From the NCBI GenBank assembly GCA_017303395.1, contig JAFLBN010000007.1, forward strand, positions 1-64,000: a stretch of DNA of 64,000 nucleotides, given 5' to 3'. This DNA is from Chitinophagales bacterium (lineage in GTDB: Bacteria > Bacteroidota > Bacteroidia > Chitinophagales > Chitinophagaceae). Under the pieces are notes generated by a model. That model saw only the letters and a list, made by a program, of their open reading frames with translations. It searched no databases and had not been told where the DNA came from. This document shows, in pieces, positions 17,212 to 27,078 of the stretch (the stretch's first letter is position 1; every line of letters starts with the position of its first letter). The position numbers were made by a program, and so were the translations under genes.

Positions 17212-18252
17212 TTAATAGAATTCAGGACAGATAGTGCGGCTCTTTTCTCTGTTGGGGCTGTTGATGAGCCCGGTCTTCACTACACTTATTTCGTAGCCAC
17301 CCTGCATATTGCTTGCTACACGTAGTTTGGATGCGTTGAGGTCGTATGCGCAGGTAAATGCAAGGTCTTTGTAACGCAGTTTGATAGTTGGGATAATAGC
17401 GTCATTGTAGCGATAGAATACGCCACCGAACAGCACAAATAGCAAACCATCGTTAGGGCCATATTTGTGCCAGCCTAACATACCACCACCAATTATTTCG
17501 CTATAGCTGCCTTGCTTGCTGTAGTTGGCATGTATCTGAAAGCTGAATTTCTGATTCAGCTGTTTACTGATGGCAACATTACCATTCCAACGTGTCATAA
17601 GGCGCGCGTCGCTACTATTGTAGAATGAAGTTTTTGGCTTCATAATGTGATAAGCACCTGCACCTATTACATAGTTCAATGCATTCTCTTCTCCGCTGGT
17701 AGAACTGCTATAGGTAACACCTGCACCCATATCCCAATAGTTGATGGTTGGGTTGCCCATATTCTCACCACTTGGATTGGAAGCATTGAACGAATTGTTC
17801 ATGTACTGATTATTGAACGTGGCTCGCGTAGGGTCGAAGCTGCGTTGTATATAACCGGCAGTAAAGCCTACTGATAAGTAAGAGTTGTGGCCGTCTTCCA
17901 AAGACTTGTTGTAGTTGATAGCAGGATATACAGATGTAGTCTTGAGATTGATGCTGCCAGCCCTATCGTAATATCCTAATACACCAATGCTAAGGTAGTC
18001 GTTTACTTCATTGATTGGTATGCGTGCTTCAACATTTGCCAGTGCAGTTTGGAATGGTTTGCTGATGCTGCTCCACTGATTGCGATACACAACCCCAACT
18101 TTATAATCTCCTGTGAAAAGTCCTGTCAGTGAAGGGTTTCGCAGAATGGATGTTTCGTAGAACTGCGAAAAATGTATGTCCTGTGCAGTTGCTTGCTGTA
18201 AGCCTGCTGCCGCAATGCCAGCCAATAATATATGTTTCAGTCTGTTGTTCAT
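17212..18252 (-). CDS. PorP/SprF family type IX secretion membrane protein
   Basis: 346 residues, with a signal peptide ending ATAQ and then DIHFSQFYETSILRNPSLTG, the PorP/SprF hallmark, followed by an outer-membrane beta-barrel. In T9SS, SprF-like proteins attach or export a specific type-B-sorted adhesin encoded next door. Here the gene lies 5 bp downstream of the 1531-residue type-B-sorted PKD protein on the same strand, so it is probably that protein's dedicated partner. The C-terminus is TICPEFY rather than a typical barrel-ending strand. It is one of many expected paralogues, so no symbol is assigned. Confidence 0.9.
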   Translation of the reverse strand: MNNRLKHILLAGIAAAGLQQATAQDIHFSQFYETSILRNPSLTGLFTGDYKVGVVYRNQWSSISKPFQTALANVEARIPINEVNDYLSIGVLGYYDRAGSINLKTTSVYPAINYNKSLEDGHNSYLSVGFTAGYIQRSFDPTRATFNNQYMNNSFNASNPSGENMGNPTINYWDMGAGVTYSSSTSGEENALNYVIGAGAYHIMKPKTSFYNSSDARLMTRWNGNVAISKQLNQKFSFQIHANYSKQGSYSEIIGGGMLGWHKYGPNDGLLFVLFGGVFYRYNDAIIPTIKLRYKDLAFTCAYDLNASKLRVASNMQGGYEISVVKTGLINSPNREKSRTICPEFY

Positions 18253-18257
18253 AGATT

Positions 18258-21200
18258 CTATCTTATCAGGGTTACATCGCCTTTAATAATCATTGTTTCA
18301 CCACTTTCGCAAAGCGCCTCTACCACATATACAAATACATCTGGTGGTAATGTGGCTCCTTTGTAAGTACCATCCCATGCATACGCAGCATCATTCAATG
18401 GCATACCGGTTCTTTCAAATACTACTTCACCCCATCGGTTGTAAACCCTGAAAGAGCGTACTTTATCAAGACCTGTACCACGTGGATAGAACACGTCATT
18501 TTGCCCGTCGCCATTTGGTGTAAATGTATTTGGTATGAACAACTGGCTTTCATCGCAAAGCACTTTTACAGTTACTTTATCAGAGTCTGTACAACCAAAG
18601 TCTGTATAAACAGTAATAGTATATTCAGTTGTTTTCTTTGGTGCGGCTGTAGGGTCTGGACAATCTGCGCAATTAAGGCTTTCTGCAGGCGTCCATTTAA
18701 AACGATTAATCAAGTTGCCTGTAGCATTCAGAATAGTTGAGTTACCCGCGATGATAGTTGCTGCCCCCGTAGCAGTAACATCGGGTAGCGGATGGATTTT
18801 GATGTTTACAAAATCAGTATCTGGTATACAACGCCCCTCATAGGTTATCACTTTGTATTTGGTAGTAACATCCGGAGATGCTACAGGTGTACGAGATGTA
18901 GCGTCGTCCAACCCTTTTGATGGCGTCCAGACATATGTTTTGCCACCATTTACAAACAGACGTGTAGTATCCCGCAGACACAATTCTTTATCAGGACTTA
19001 CTGTTGCAACTACTTTCGTTTTAATTTTTACAACTACAGTATCTGTATTGCTACAATTGTTTACATCTGTGCCTTTTACCACAAAGCTGAAGTATTCTTT
19101 AGGAGATGCCTTAGGGTCTGGACAATCCAAACAAGACAGATATGGAGTTGTATTCCATATATAAGAAATACCACCGCTAGCATTCAACTGTGCGGTATCG
19201 TTAAGACAAATTGTAGTATCTAATCCTGCGTTAATTACAGGTAAAGGATGTATTGTCAGATTTTTAGTAATGCTATCTATACAACCCTGCGCATTTCTCA
19301 CAACAAGCTTTACAGGATATTGTCCTGGAGGTCCATAGAAATGAGTTGGTGCTTTCATTGTACTGGTAGAACCATCATCAAAAGTCCATTTCCAGTAGTT
19401 GATGGAAGAGAAATATGTTTTGGAAGTATCAATCAAAGTGACATTATTGTACTGGCAAGGGGCATCGCCTTTAAAGCCAGGCTCTACAGCATCTACCTTA
19501 ATGGTATCAATACCACTGCTGAGGCTTTTACAGCCATTTGCGTCTTCAAATATTACACGTGGTACATACGCACCCGGCCTATCGTAGCGATGTGTAATGC
19601 TTGATGAAGTTGTATTAGTAACAATACCATCATCAAAGTCCCATGCAAGCTTTGCAACATTGCTTACAATGGCATTGAAGCTGACGTCTAATGGTTTACA
19701 TCCATTAAGTGGGGTATAGTCAAACGCACCATCATATCCTAGTATGCGTACAAATCCTATTGCAGAATCTGTACAACCATGTGCATCTGTTGCAACTAAT
19801 GTTACACGGTATTTATTTCTTGTAGTATAAAATTCTGAAGGAGTAGCAGATGTTGAAGTGTTACCCATACCCAAACGCCAATAGTATTGCACTGTGTTGG
19901 TAGATGTACTCGTGAATTTAACAAGCAATGGAGGGCATACTGCTACAGAGTCGCTCATAGTAAATGAAGGGAAAGGTTTTGATGTAGTAACAGCATTGTT
20001 TTTTATAACAGTGTCTTTACAGCCAAATGTATCAGTTACTACGAGTGTTACATTAAAGCTACCCAAAGTACTATAAGAATAATTCGGGCTGTATTGAGAA
20101 GATGTACCACCATTACCAAAGCTCCAGGCAGATGATACTATGCCTTTTGAGATATTATTAAAGGCGAGCGTCTCATTCAGGCATGCAGTGTCTTTAACAG
20201 TGAAGCTGGCAACAGGTTTTTGTGCTATGATGTGTTGTGGCCTGATCATAGAATCTTTACAGCCAACATTATCTGTTATGACAAGCTTTATATCATAAGT
20301 GCCACGTGTGGTGTAGTAATAAGATGAGGACGTACCTGTTACAGGAGTGCTGCCCCCTATGCCATAGTTCCACATACGATTGATAATATTAGCACCTGAC
20401 GTTACAGTTGAATTGTCGGAAAAATTGACTGTAAATGGTATACATCCTCTGGTTGGTGAGGCAGAAAAGCTAGCAGTAGGTATTGATACAAATATCCAGT
20501 TGTATTTTACAATAGAATCGCTGCAGCCATATAAATCAATAGCGATCACTTTTACTTTATGGAAACCGGCCCCGCCTATTGGCCATTTAATGCTGCCGTT
20601 TGTAGTGCCTATATAAGCATTGTCCAGATAAAACTCATATGCCAGTGGTTGCCGTCCTGTTAGTGTGGAAGTAAAGGTGACCGAATCTCCGTTGCAGACA
20701 GCAGTGTCATTTGCTGATAGTGTCATAGACCTGCTACTGAGTTCCAGAGGATAAACAGTAGTATCAGAACATCCGGTGCGGGTACTGTAAGTGACAAGTG
20801 TTACATTGTAAGTGCCTGCAGTCGGGTATCTGAAATATGGGTCGTTATCAGTTGTTGAGGTGCTGTTGCCGGGATCGCCGAAGAACCACTTGTAAGAAGT
20901 GTGTCCGAAAGATGTGTTATGAAAACGAACTTTTAACGGAGAGTCGCAGAATCGCTCTGTATTGAACAATGCTTTTGGAGAATCTACGATGATATACTTT
21001 GGCTTTGTAATAGATGCAATACATCCTTTATGCGTAGCAATGAGTGTTACGTTCATAGTATCGGGCCAGTTGTATTGATGCCTCGGGTCTTTAGCTGTAG
21101 ACTCACTTCCTTCACCAAATTTCCATTTCCATGAATCTACCGGGCCAGTTGTAAGATTGGTAAATTGTACATAGCCTCTGATACAAATATGTAGTGGAGA

Positions 21201-22853
21201 TGCCGTAAAGTCCGGAACAGGTGGTTGGCCTACTCTTACTTCCACCGTATCTTTTGCAACACAACCTTTAGTTGTTGTAACTGTCAGGATTACTTTGAAT
21301 ACGCCAGTATCAACAAAGGTATGGCTCATGTGTTGCAATGTTCCATGCGTGGTATTATCGCCCCAATCCCAGTCGTAAGACTGAATTTTATAAGGATAAT
21401 AGCGAGGGATATTCCCCGGAATGTTTGTATATGTAGTATCAGAGAAAAATATTGTTAAAGGTTTACAGCCTTCTATTTTAGCTCTGTCAATTTTATCGCC
21501 ACCTTTGTATGGTGTTATTACAGTGTATATATCGTGAATCTTTACTGCACTGGTTTTATATATTGTATCTGTACAGCCTGCAGCAGTAGATACAGCCATC
21601 ATAGGGCTGAAATAGCCGTTGCTGTAATAAGTGAATGTAGGCGAAGGGGATGTACTGGTAAGGGGTGGTGCTGCGCCATTGTTCCAGTAATATGTGGCAT
21701 ATGAACCATTAGGTACTAATTGCACACTGACAGGCGCAGGGCATAATGTGTCAGGGTTTACTGTAAAATCTGCAACAGGTTTAGGGTTAACAGTTATTAC
21801 TTTGGAAGCTGTTGTGACACAGCCTCTGTAGTTGTATGTAACAGTAACCGTAAAAGTACCTGCTGAATTATATTTATATGTGGGCGATGCCGCAGGAGAC
21901 GTACCTAGGCCATCACCAAAGTCCCAAAAAATAGACCCTCCGGCAGGAGTAAAAGTGCCAGTGAAACCAATAACAGATTTCTGACACACACTTGCAGGAG
22001 ATGTAATGCCAGCAGTAGGGTAGTGAATATTGATATAGTTAGGCCTTGTTAGTGAGTCTTTACATCCGTTAGCATCTGTAACAATAAGTTTGGGCGACCA
22101 TGTATTGGGCGGAGCGGTATATGTATGTGTGCTTGTGTTGCCAGTACCAGGTGTACCTCCATCTCCATATGCCCATGAATATGTGAATGGTCCGTTACCT
22201 GTTGCAGAACCTGTAAATGTTGTAGAACAGGGAGAAGAACAGAAATCTACAGGAGATGCGCTGAATGAAGGAACAGGCCTTGCCCTGACATTAATAAATG
22301 CAGTTTTTGTAAGCAATGCACTGCAACCATAGCTATTTGTAACTGTTAATGTAACATCTTGAGGCCCGGGATTAGTAAATGTAGCAGTAGGATTTGCCCC
22401 GGAGCCCGTAGAGCCCCAGAACCAACTATAAGATCCTGTACCGGGAGCATTGAGTGTACTTGCATCCTGAAAAGTGACAGTAAGTGGTGAACAGCCAGTA
22501 GTAGGTGTTGTAGCATTAAAATTGACAGAAGGTTTAGGGTAAACTGTTATGTAGTTAGTCTTTGTTTCTACATCTGTAGACGATCCGTTAGATATGGTAA
22601 GCCTTACTGTATAATTGCCGGGTGCGCCGATAGTATAAGATACAGATGGTGTAGTTGTTGTGGTACTCCAAGTACCTATCTGCCATGTATAGCTGGTAGG
22701 GCTACCTGTAGATGTGCTATTGAGGGTTACAGCGAATGGTGGACAGTCGGCAGTTTTTGAAGCCACAAAATCTGCGTTCAGTTGAGCAAATGCTAACATC
22801 GGCATCATTAACATGGTTAGAAAAACGTATAAAAGTTTTTTTATAGAAGGCAT
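18258..22853 (-). CDS. Giant PKD-repeat surface protein with T9SS type B sorting domain
   Basis: 1531 residues: a signal peptide (LAFAQ), then about thirteen PKD-type repeats recognisable by their W-x-x-G/D cores (YTWQIGTWS, YSWFWGSTGSG, YSWAYGDGG, IFWDFGDGLG, YDWDWGDNT, WKWKFGEGSES, YKWFFGDPGNS, RMWNYGIGGS, SAWSFGNGG, YYWRLGMGNTS, LAWDFDDG, WKWTFDDGST). One more Ig-like module precedes YIGTTNGS. Three units at the C-terminal side follow the pattern N-C-x-D-C-P-D-P-x-A-x-P. The last ~95 residues, FIPNTFTPNGDGQNDVFYP to the end, form a gliding-motility-associated type B sorting domain. It is probably a cell-surface adhesin or motility protein exported with the adjacent SprF-like protein. No enzymatic domain is present. 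Confidence 0.92.
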   Translation of the reverse strand: MPSIKKLLYVFLTMLMMPMLAFAQLNADFVASKTADCPPFAVTLNSTSTGSPTSYTWQIGTWSTTTTTPSVSYTIGAPGNYTVRLTISNGSSTDVETKTNYITVYPKPSVNFNATTPTTGCSPLTVTFQDASTLNAPGTGSYSWFWGSTGSGANPTATFTNPGPQDVTLTVTNSYGCSALLTKTAFINVRARPVPSFSASPVDFCSSPCSTTFTGSATGNGPFTYSWAYGDGGTPGTGNTSTHTYTAPPNTWSPKLIVTDANGCKDSLTRPNYINIHYPTAGITSPASVCQKSVIGFTGTFTPAGGSIFWDFGDGLGTSPAASPTYKYNSAGTFTVTVTYNYRGCVTTASKVITVNPKPVADFTVNPDTLCPAPVSVQLVPNGSYATYYWNNGAAPPLTSTSPSPTFTYYSNGYFSPMMAVSTAAGCTDTIYKTSAVKIHDIYTVITPYKGGDKIDRAKIEGCKPLTIFFSDTTYTNIPGNIPRYYPYKIQSYDWDWGDNTTHGTLQHMSHTFVDTGVFKVILTVTTTKGCVAKDTVEVRVGQPPVPDFTASPLHICIRGYVQFTNLTTGPVDSWKWKFGEGSESTAKDPRHQYNWPDTMNVTLIATHKGCIASITKPKYIIVDSPKALFNTERFCDSPLKVRFHNTSFGHTSYKWFFGDPGNSTSTTDNDPYFRYPTAGTYNVTLVTYSTRTGCSDTTVYPLELSSRSMTLSANDTAVCNGDSVTFTSTLTGRQPLAYEFYLDNAYIGTTNGSIKWPIGGAGFHKVKVIAIDLYGCSDSIVKYNWIFVSIPTASFSASPTRGCIPFTVNFSDNSTVTSGANIINRMWNYGIGGSTPVTGTSSSYYYTTRGTYDIKLVITDNVGCKDSMIRPQHIIAQKPVASFTVKDTACLNETLAFNNISKGIVSSAWSFGNGGTSSQYSPNYSYSTLGSFNVTLVVTDTFGCKDTVIKNNAVTTSKPFPSFTMSDSVAVCPPLLVKFTSTSTNTVQYYWRLGMGNTSTSATPSEFYTTRNKYRVTLVATDAHGCTDSAIGFVRILGYDGAFDYTPLNGCKPLDVSFNAIVSNVAKLAWDFDDGIVTNTTSSSITHRYDRPGAYVPRVIFEDANGCKSLSSGIDTIKVDAVEPGFKGDAPCQYNNVTLIDTSKTYFSSINYWKWTFDDGSTSTMKAPTHFYGPPGQYPVKLVVRNAQGCIDSITKNLTIHPLPVINAGLDTTICLNDTAQLNASGGISYIWNTTPYLSCLDCPDPKASPKEYFSFVVKGTDVNNCSNTDTVVVKIKTKVVATVSPDKELCLRDTTRLFVNGGKTYVWTPSKGLDDATSRTPVASPDVTTKYKVITYEGRCIPDTDFVNIKIHPLPDVTATGAATIIAGNSTILNATGNLINRFKWTPAESLNCADCPDPTAAPKKTTEYTITVYTDFGCTDSDKVTVKVLCDESQLFIPNTFTPNGDGQNDVFYPRGTGLDKVRSFRVYNRWGEVVFERTGMPLNDAAYAWDGTYKGATLPPDVFVYVVEALCESGETMIIKGDVTLIR

Positions 22854-23080
22854 AACAGGATTGAAGATTTAATGCTCTTTTAAAGTTAAACAATACTTAA
22901 AAGTTTAGCTATTAAAAATCGCTTATTAGCTGTGGTTTTCATGGCATTTTAATGAGATATTCAAATATTATTAATTTATGGTTAAAGTCATAAAATCCTG
23001 TGAATAAATTTATTAACCCGTAGTAAATGAAGAATTTGGAAGGTTTGATTAATTGTCTGTAATCTGACCCATGCTTTTCA

Positions 23081-23088
23081 TACATTTG
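23081..23088 (+). promoter_or_regulatory. -7 promoter element for lysA
   Basis: TACATTTG matches TAnnTTTG, 20 bp upstream of the lysA start. TTG at 23053-23055 could be the -33 part but is slightly too distant. Confidence 0.45.
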
Positions 23089-23107
23089 CAATCCTTTTTT
23101 AACAAAT

Positions 23108-24322
23108 ATGTCTTATTCACTCAGTAAAGAACAATTGATTAGTGTGGCCAATGAATTTGGCACACCGGTATACGTGTACCATGCGGAAAAAATTGCTGAA
23201 CAGTACAATAAGCTGAAGGATGCGTTCAAGAGCCATCCTACGCGTTTTTTCTATGCATGCAAGGCCCTGACAAACATCAATGTGCTGAAGTATATGAAGA
23301 GCCTTGGCGCTTCTGTAGACTGTGTGAGCATATATGAGGTGAAACTGGCGCTGAAAGCGGGTTTTGAACCGAATGAAATATTATATACCCCAAACTGTGT
23401 AGATTTCAATGAGATTGTAGATGCACAGCAATTGGGCGTAAACATCAATATAGACAACATATCAATACTGGAGCAATTCGGTAACAAATTCGGTAGTGGT
23501 TATCCTGTTTGTATCCGTATTAATCCGCATATTGAAGCAGGTGGTAACTATAAAATATCTACCGGCCATATAGACAGCAAGTTTGGTATATCTGTACACC
23601 AACTGCGTCATATAGAGCGTGTGGTGAAAACAACCAAACTGCATGTAAAAGGTCTGCACATGCATACAGGTAGCGAGATTAAAGACGTAGATGTCTTCCT
23701 ACGCGGACTGGATGTGATGTTTGAAATAGCACGCCATTTCGATTCGTTAGAGTTCATCGATATGGGAAGCGGCTTTAAAGTGCCGTACAAAGAAGGTGAT
23801 AAAGGAACAGATGTTGCACTGCTGGGAGAAAAGCTGACAGCTGCAGTAAAAGAGTTTGAAGCAGAATATAACCGCACACTGGAAGTATGGTTTGAGCCGG
23901 GCAAATATCTGGTGAGCGAATGCGGCTACTTTGTAGTAAAAGCGAATGTCATCAAACAAACGCCAGCAACGGTTTTCGTAGGTGTTAACTCAGGCTTTAA
24001 TCATCTGATACGCCCTATGTTCTACGATGCGTATCACCGTATAGAAAACATATCGAATCCAAGCGGTGCAGAGCGTATCTATACCATTGTAGGTAATATC
24101 TGCGAGACAGATACATTTGCATGGGACAGGGTTATGAATGAAGTGCGTGAGGGCGACTTCCTTGTATTCTACAACGCGGGAGCTTACGGGTTTGAGATGA
24201 GCAGTAATTTCAACTCTAGGCTGAAACCTGCAGAAGTAATGGTGAAAGACGGAAAAGCCTTCCTGATACGTGAACGTGATGAGTTTGAAGACCTGTTGAG
24301 AAACCAGATAGAAGTACTTTAA
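23108..24322 (+). CDS. lysA: Diaminopimelate decarboxylase
   Basis: Converts meso-diaminopimelate to L-lysine and CO2 with PLP. 404 residues, alanine-racemase-type fold III. The PLP-linking lysine is in FFYACKALTN (Lys52). HMHTGSEI, MGSGFKVPY and the EPGKYLV segment line the active site. The C-terminal domain includes VGNICETDTFA and NAGAYGFEMSSNFNSR, where C-E-T/S-x-D and the Tyr complete the interface site. It is a single gene followed by a palindromic terminator. Confidence 0.96.
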   Translation: MSYSLSKEQLISVANEFGTPVYVYHAEKIAEQYNKLKDAFKSHPTRFFYACKALTNINVLKYMKSLGASVDCVSIYEVKLALKAGFEPNEILYTPNCVDFNEIVDAQQLGVNINIDNISILEQFGNKFGSGYPVCIRINPHIEAGGNYKISTGHIDSKFGISVHQLRHIERVVKTTKLHVKGLHMHTGSEIKDVDVFLRGLDVMFEIARHFDSLEFIDMGSGFKVPYKEGDKGTDVALLGEKLTAAVKEFEAEYNRTLEVWFEPGKYLVSECGYFVVKANVIKQTPATVFVGVNSGFNHLIRPMFYDAYHRIENISNPSGAERIYTIVGNICETDTFAWDRVMNEVREGDFLVFYNAGAYGFEMSSNFNSRLKPAEVMVKDGKAFLIRERDEFEDLLRNQIEVL

Positions 24323-24328
24323 AATACA

Positions 24329-24354
24329 AGCTCCCGATATCGGGAGCTTTTTAT
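24329..24354 (+). terminator. Rho-independent terminator downstream of lysA
   Basis: AAGCTCCCGATATCGGGAGCTT is a 22-bp palindrome followed by TTTA. It lies 7 bp after the lysA stop. Confidence 0.85.
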
Positions 24355-24417
24355 TGATTTTATAACGCGGTGATTGATTTGTTTCATCGTATTTTTAAGG
24401 ATAATCATTTTCAGCCT

Positions 24418-25002
24418 ATGAAAAACATCGTTGTCTTTTGCGGTTCTAAAGAAGGATACAATGAAGCCTACAGAGAAACTGCCTATGCGTTGGGTGCCAC
24501 ACTTGCAGAACGTGGAATCGGCCTTGTGTATGGAGGCGGGAAAGTAGGGCTGATGGGTGCCGTGGCAGACGGTGCGTTGCAGAATGGCGGCAGAGTTGTT
24601 GGCGTAATTCCTGATTTTCTGGAAACAAAAGAAGTAGCGCACGATGGCCTGACAGAGCTGATTGTAACAGACAGTATGCATAGCCGCAAGGTGAAAATGC
24701 ATGAACTGAGTGATGGTGTGATAGTGCTGCCAGGTGGCTGGGGTACAATGGACGAAATGTTTGAAATGCTGACATGGGGACAACTGGGCCTGCATAAAAA
24801 GCCAATTGCCCTGCTGAATATTAATGGCTACTACGACAGCCTGAAAGTATTGGTGAACAATATGGTGCTGGAAGGTTTTCTGGAAGAATGCACCGCAGAA
24901 ATATTAATGACCAGCGAATCGGTAGAAGAATTGCTGGGTATGATGGAGCAATTTGAAGCACCGAGCGTGGAACAGGTAATGGACCACAAATCAGACACTT
25001 AG
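24418..25002 (+). CDS. LOG-family cytokinin riboside 5'-monophosphate phosphoribohydrolase-like protein
   Basis: 194 residues from the ATG at 24418, chosen because MKNIVVFCGSKEGYNEAY is the usual family N-terminus. An upstream in-frame GTG at 24370 would add 16 unlike residues. The Rossmann fold carries GLVYGGGKVGLMGAVAD and the signature VLPGGWGTMDEMFEMLTW (P-G-G-x-G-T-x-x-E). Family members cleave nucleoside monophosphates to a base and ribose phosphate. The in vivo substrate in Bacteroidota is uncertain. Confidence 0.9.
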   Translation: MKNIVVFCGSKEGYNEAYRETAYALGATLAERGIGLVYGGGKVGLMGAVADGALQNGGRVVGVIPDFLETKEVAHDGLTELIVTDSMHSRKVKMHELSDGVIVLPGGWGTMDEMFEMLTWGQLGLHKKPIALLNINGYYDSLKVLVNNMVLEGFLEECTAEILMTSESVEELLGMMEQFEAPSVEQVMDHKSDT

Positions 25003-25050
25003 ATAATTACCTGCTAAGTTTTATCTTCATAGCCATAATTATCAATATAG

Positions 25051-26541
25051 ATGGCACTTAGCAGGATATGGGCGGCATTCATTATCATAGCCATCAGTGT
25101 GGCAGGTTACAAGGCTTTTTTTGCATCAGACAAGGCTATCTTCAGCCGTATGGTGACGGGCAAGGCAGACGATGCCTATGATACAGTCTATTATCAAAAA
25201 GTCGGGTCGCCACTGAATGAAGGCTTTGTCTCTGAAGAAAGCTTTGCCAAATACATTGCGGGCTTTGGTTATAAAGAAGCAGACTCGCTGCACGCTGCAA
25301 CCATTGCTATAGCAGATAAACAAACACTGTCTGCAACACAAACATCTTTCCACGGACAAGTTTATACATATAAAAACATACAAGCGAAGCTGACTAAAAA
25401 AGCAGATGGTATTATTGAAACCTGTAAGAGTGCAGTGAATATATGTATAGGGCTGATAGGCATCATGGCGCTGTTTATGGGTTTTATGAGCATTGCAGAA
25501 AAAGCAGGTGGTATTAATTTGTTGTCGCGCATTATTGGCCCGTTCTTCTCAAAGCTATTTCCCGAATTGCCGAAAGGACACCCTGCCATGGGGCATATGA
25601 TGATGAATTTTTCGGCCAATCTGTTGGGGTTGGATAATGCCGCAACACCATTTGGCATTAAAGCCATGGAAAGCCTGCAAGAAATTAACCCCGATAAAAA
25701 GACTGCCAGTAATGCACAGATTATGTTTCTGTGTCTGCATGCATCGGGCCTTACATTGATACCTGTCAGCATTATAGCAGCACGCTCTGCAGTGAAGGCA
25801 ACAAACCCAACAGATATATTTGTGCCTTGTATGATAGCCACATTTGCCGCAACAATGGCGGCTATGTTTATTGTGTCAATGCGCCAGAAGATAAACCTGC
25901 TACAACCGGTGATACTTGGTTGGGTAGGTGGATTGTCTGCTGTGATAGCAGGTATTGTAGTGTATCTTCGCAGCCTTGACACAGATGCTATGCAATCCTT
26001 CTCATCGCTGCTTAGCAATGGTTTGATACTGGTAATATTTATACTGATAGTATTGGGCGGATTGTATAAGCGCATCAACATCTTCGATGCGTTTGTAGAT
26101 GGAGCTAAAGGCGGTTTTGAAACAGCGGTGAAGATTATTCCTTATTTGGTGGGTATGCTGGTAGCCATCAGTATGCTGCGCACCAGTGGTACATTTGATG
26201 TGGTAATAGCAGGTATGAAATCTTTGTTTGGCGCTATGGGCACAGATACCCGTTTTGTAGACGGCTTGCCGACTGCATTGATAAAACCATTGAGTGGCAG
26301 TGGTGCGCGTGGTATGATGATAGATACGATGAAAAACTTCGGCCCTGATTCTTTTGCCGGCAGATTGTCTTGCATATTACAGGGTTCTTCAGATACAACT
26401 TTTTATGTAATAGCCGTGTACTTTGGTGCAGTAGCGGTAAAGAATACACGTTATACAATAGGTGCAATGTTGCTGGCAGATTTGGTGGGCATTATCACCG
26501 CGATAGGCTTGTGTTATATGTTTTTCGGGGCATCTGCATAA
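25051..26541 (+). CDS. Fused SpmA/SpmB-like nucleoside-recognition (Gate) membrane protein
   Basis: An inner-membrane protein of 496 residues with about ten TM segments. An N-terminal TM and soluble insert (~30-120) precede a SpmA-like half (ICIGLIGIMALFMGFMSIAEKAG ... MMMNFSANLLGLDNAATPFG) and a SpmB-like half (~340-496: FVDGAKGGFETAVKIIPYLVGML ... LPTALIKPLSGSGARGMM ... LQGSSDTTFYVIAVYFGAV). In spore formers these two are separate proteins. A fusion is common in Bacteroidota, which do not sporulate, so the role is probably transport or ion-gate related. The substrate is unknown. Confidence 0.88.
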   Translation: MALSRIWAAFIIIAISVAGYKAFFASDKAIFSRMVTGKADDAYDTVYYQKVGSPLNEGFVSEESFAKYIAGFGYKEADSLHAATIAIADKQTLSATQTSFHGQVYTYKNIQAKLTKKADGIIETCKSAVNICIGLIGIMALFMGFMSIAEKAGGINLLSRIIGPFFSKLFPELPKGHPAMGHMMMNFSANLLGLDNAATPFGIKAMESLQEINPDKKTASNAQIMFLCLHASGLTLIPVSIIAARSAVKATNPTDIFVPCMIATFAATMAAMFIVSMRQKINLLQPVILGWVGGLSAVIAGIVVYLRSLDTDAMQSFSSLLSNGLILVIFILIVLGGLYKRINIFDAFVDGAKGGFETAVKIIPYLVGMLVAISMLRTSGTFDVVIAGMKSLFGAMGTDTRFVDGLPTALIKPLSGSGARGMMIDTMKNFGPDSFAGRLSCILQGSSDTTFYVIAVYFGAVAVKNTRYTIGAMLLADLVGIITAIGLCYMFFGASA

Positions 26542-26547
26542 AATAAT

Positions 26548-26573
26548 AAAGGGCTGCATTTGCAGCCCTTTTG
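26548..26573 (+). terminator. Rho-independent terminator
   Basis: AAAGGGCTGCA, loop TT, complement TGCAGCCCTTT, then TG. An 11-bp stem lies between two convergent genes (the gate protein and the DUF4878 lipoprotein), so it may serve both. Confidence 0.85.
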
Positions 26574-26591
26574 TTGTTGAAATTATATTGA

Positions 26592-27047
26592 TTATTTACT
26601 TGCAGTATCGTTGGTTGGAGTAGCAACTGCTGTATCCGGTTGTGCTACAGGTTCTTCTTCCTGTTCTTCATTCATGAAGTCATCATTCTTTGTGAAGTTT
26701 ACCAACCATTTATCATTTTGCTTGATGAGGTTCAGTTTCTTTTCATCTTTCATTTCAGATGTTTTGTAGAAAACCACTGCCTTATCGCCGTTTTCCTCAA
26801 CTTTTGTAATTTCTACAGTTACTTTCTGCGCTTTTTTCACTTCGCTGTCTGGCAGGCGAACTGCCATGGTTTCCAGCATTTCCAGCATTTGTTTTGTTGC
26901 GTCTGTAGATACAGTTTTAGCCTCTTTATAGTTCATGTGCCAGAAGCTGGTAAGGAACTTTTCAGCTACCGGTTTAGGTGAATTAGAATTACATCCTGTC
27001 GCAATAACAGCAACGATAAATGCCAATCCTAAAAGCGCTTTTTTCAT
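26592..27047 (-). CDS. DUF4878-type lipoprotein
   Basis: 151 residues from the ATG at 27047. The longer open frame to 27137 adds 30 non-signal residues and would overlap the neighbouring peptidase gene, so the start before KKALLGLAFIVAVIATGC was chosen. The lipobox Cys is followed by NSNSPKPVAEKFLTSFWHMNY, and the domain ends in LNLIKQNDKWLVNFTK, the pattern of the NTF2-like DUF4878 family. The C-terminus is E/Q/P/T rich and probably disordered. The role is unknown. Confidence 0.85.
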   Translation of the reverse strand: MKKALLGLAFIVAVIATGCNSNSPKPVAEKFLTSFWHMNYKEAKTVSTDATKQMLEMLETMAVRLPDSEVKKAQKVTVEITKVEENGDKAVVFYKTSEMKDEKKLNLIKQNDKWLVNFTKNDDFMNEEQEEEPVAQPDTAVATPTNDTASK

Positions 27048-27078
27048 ATTCTTATTTTTCAAATTTCGGCAAAGGTAT

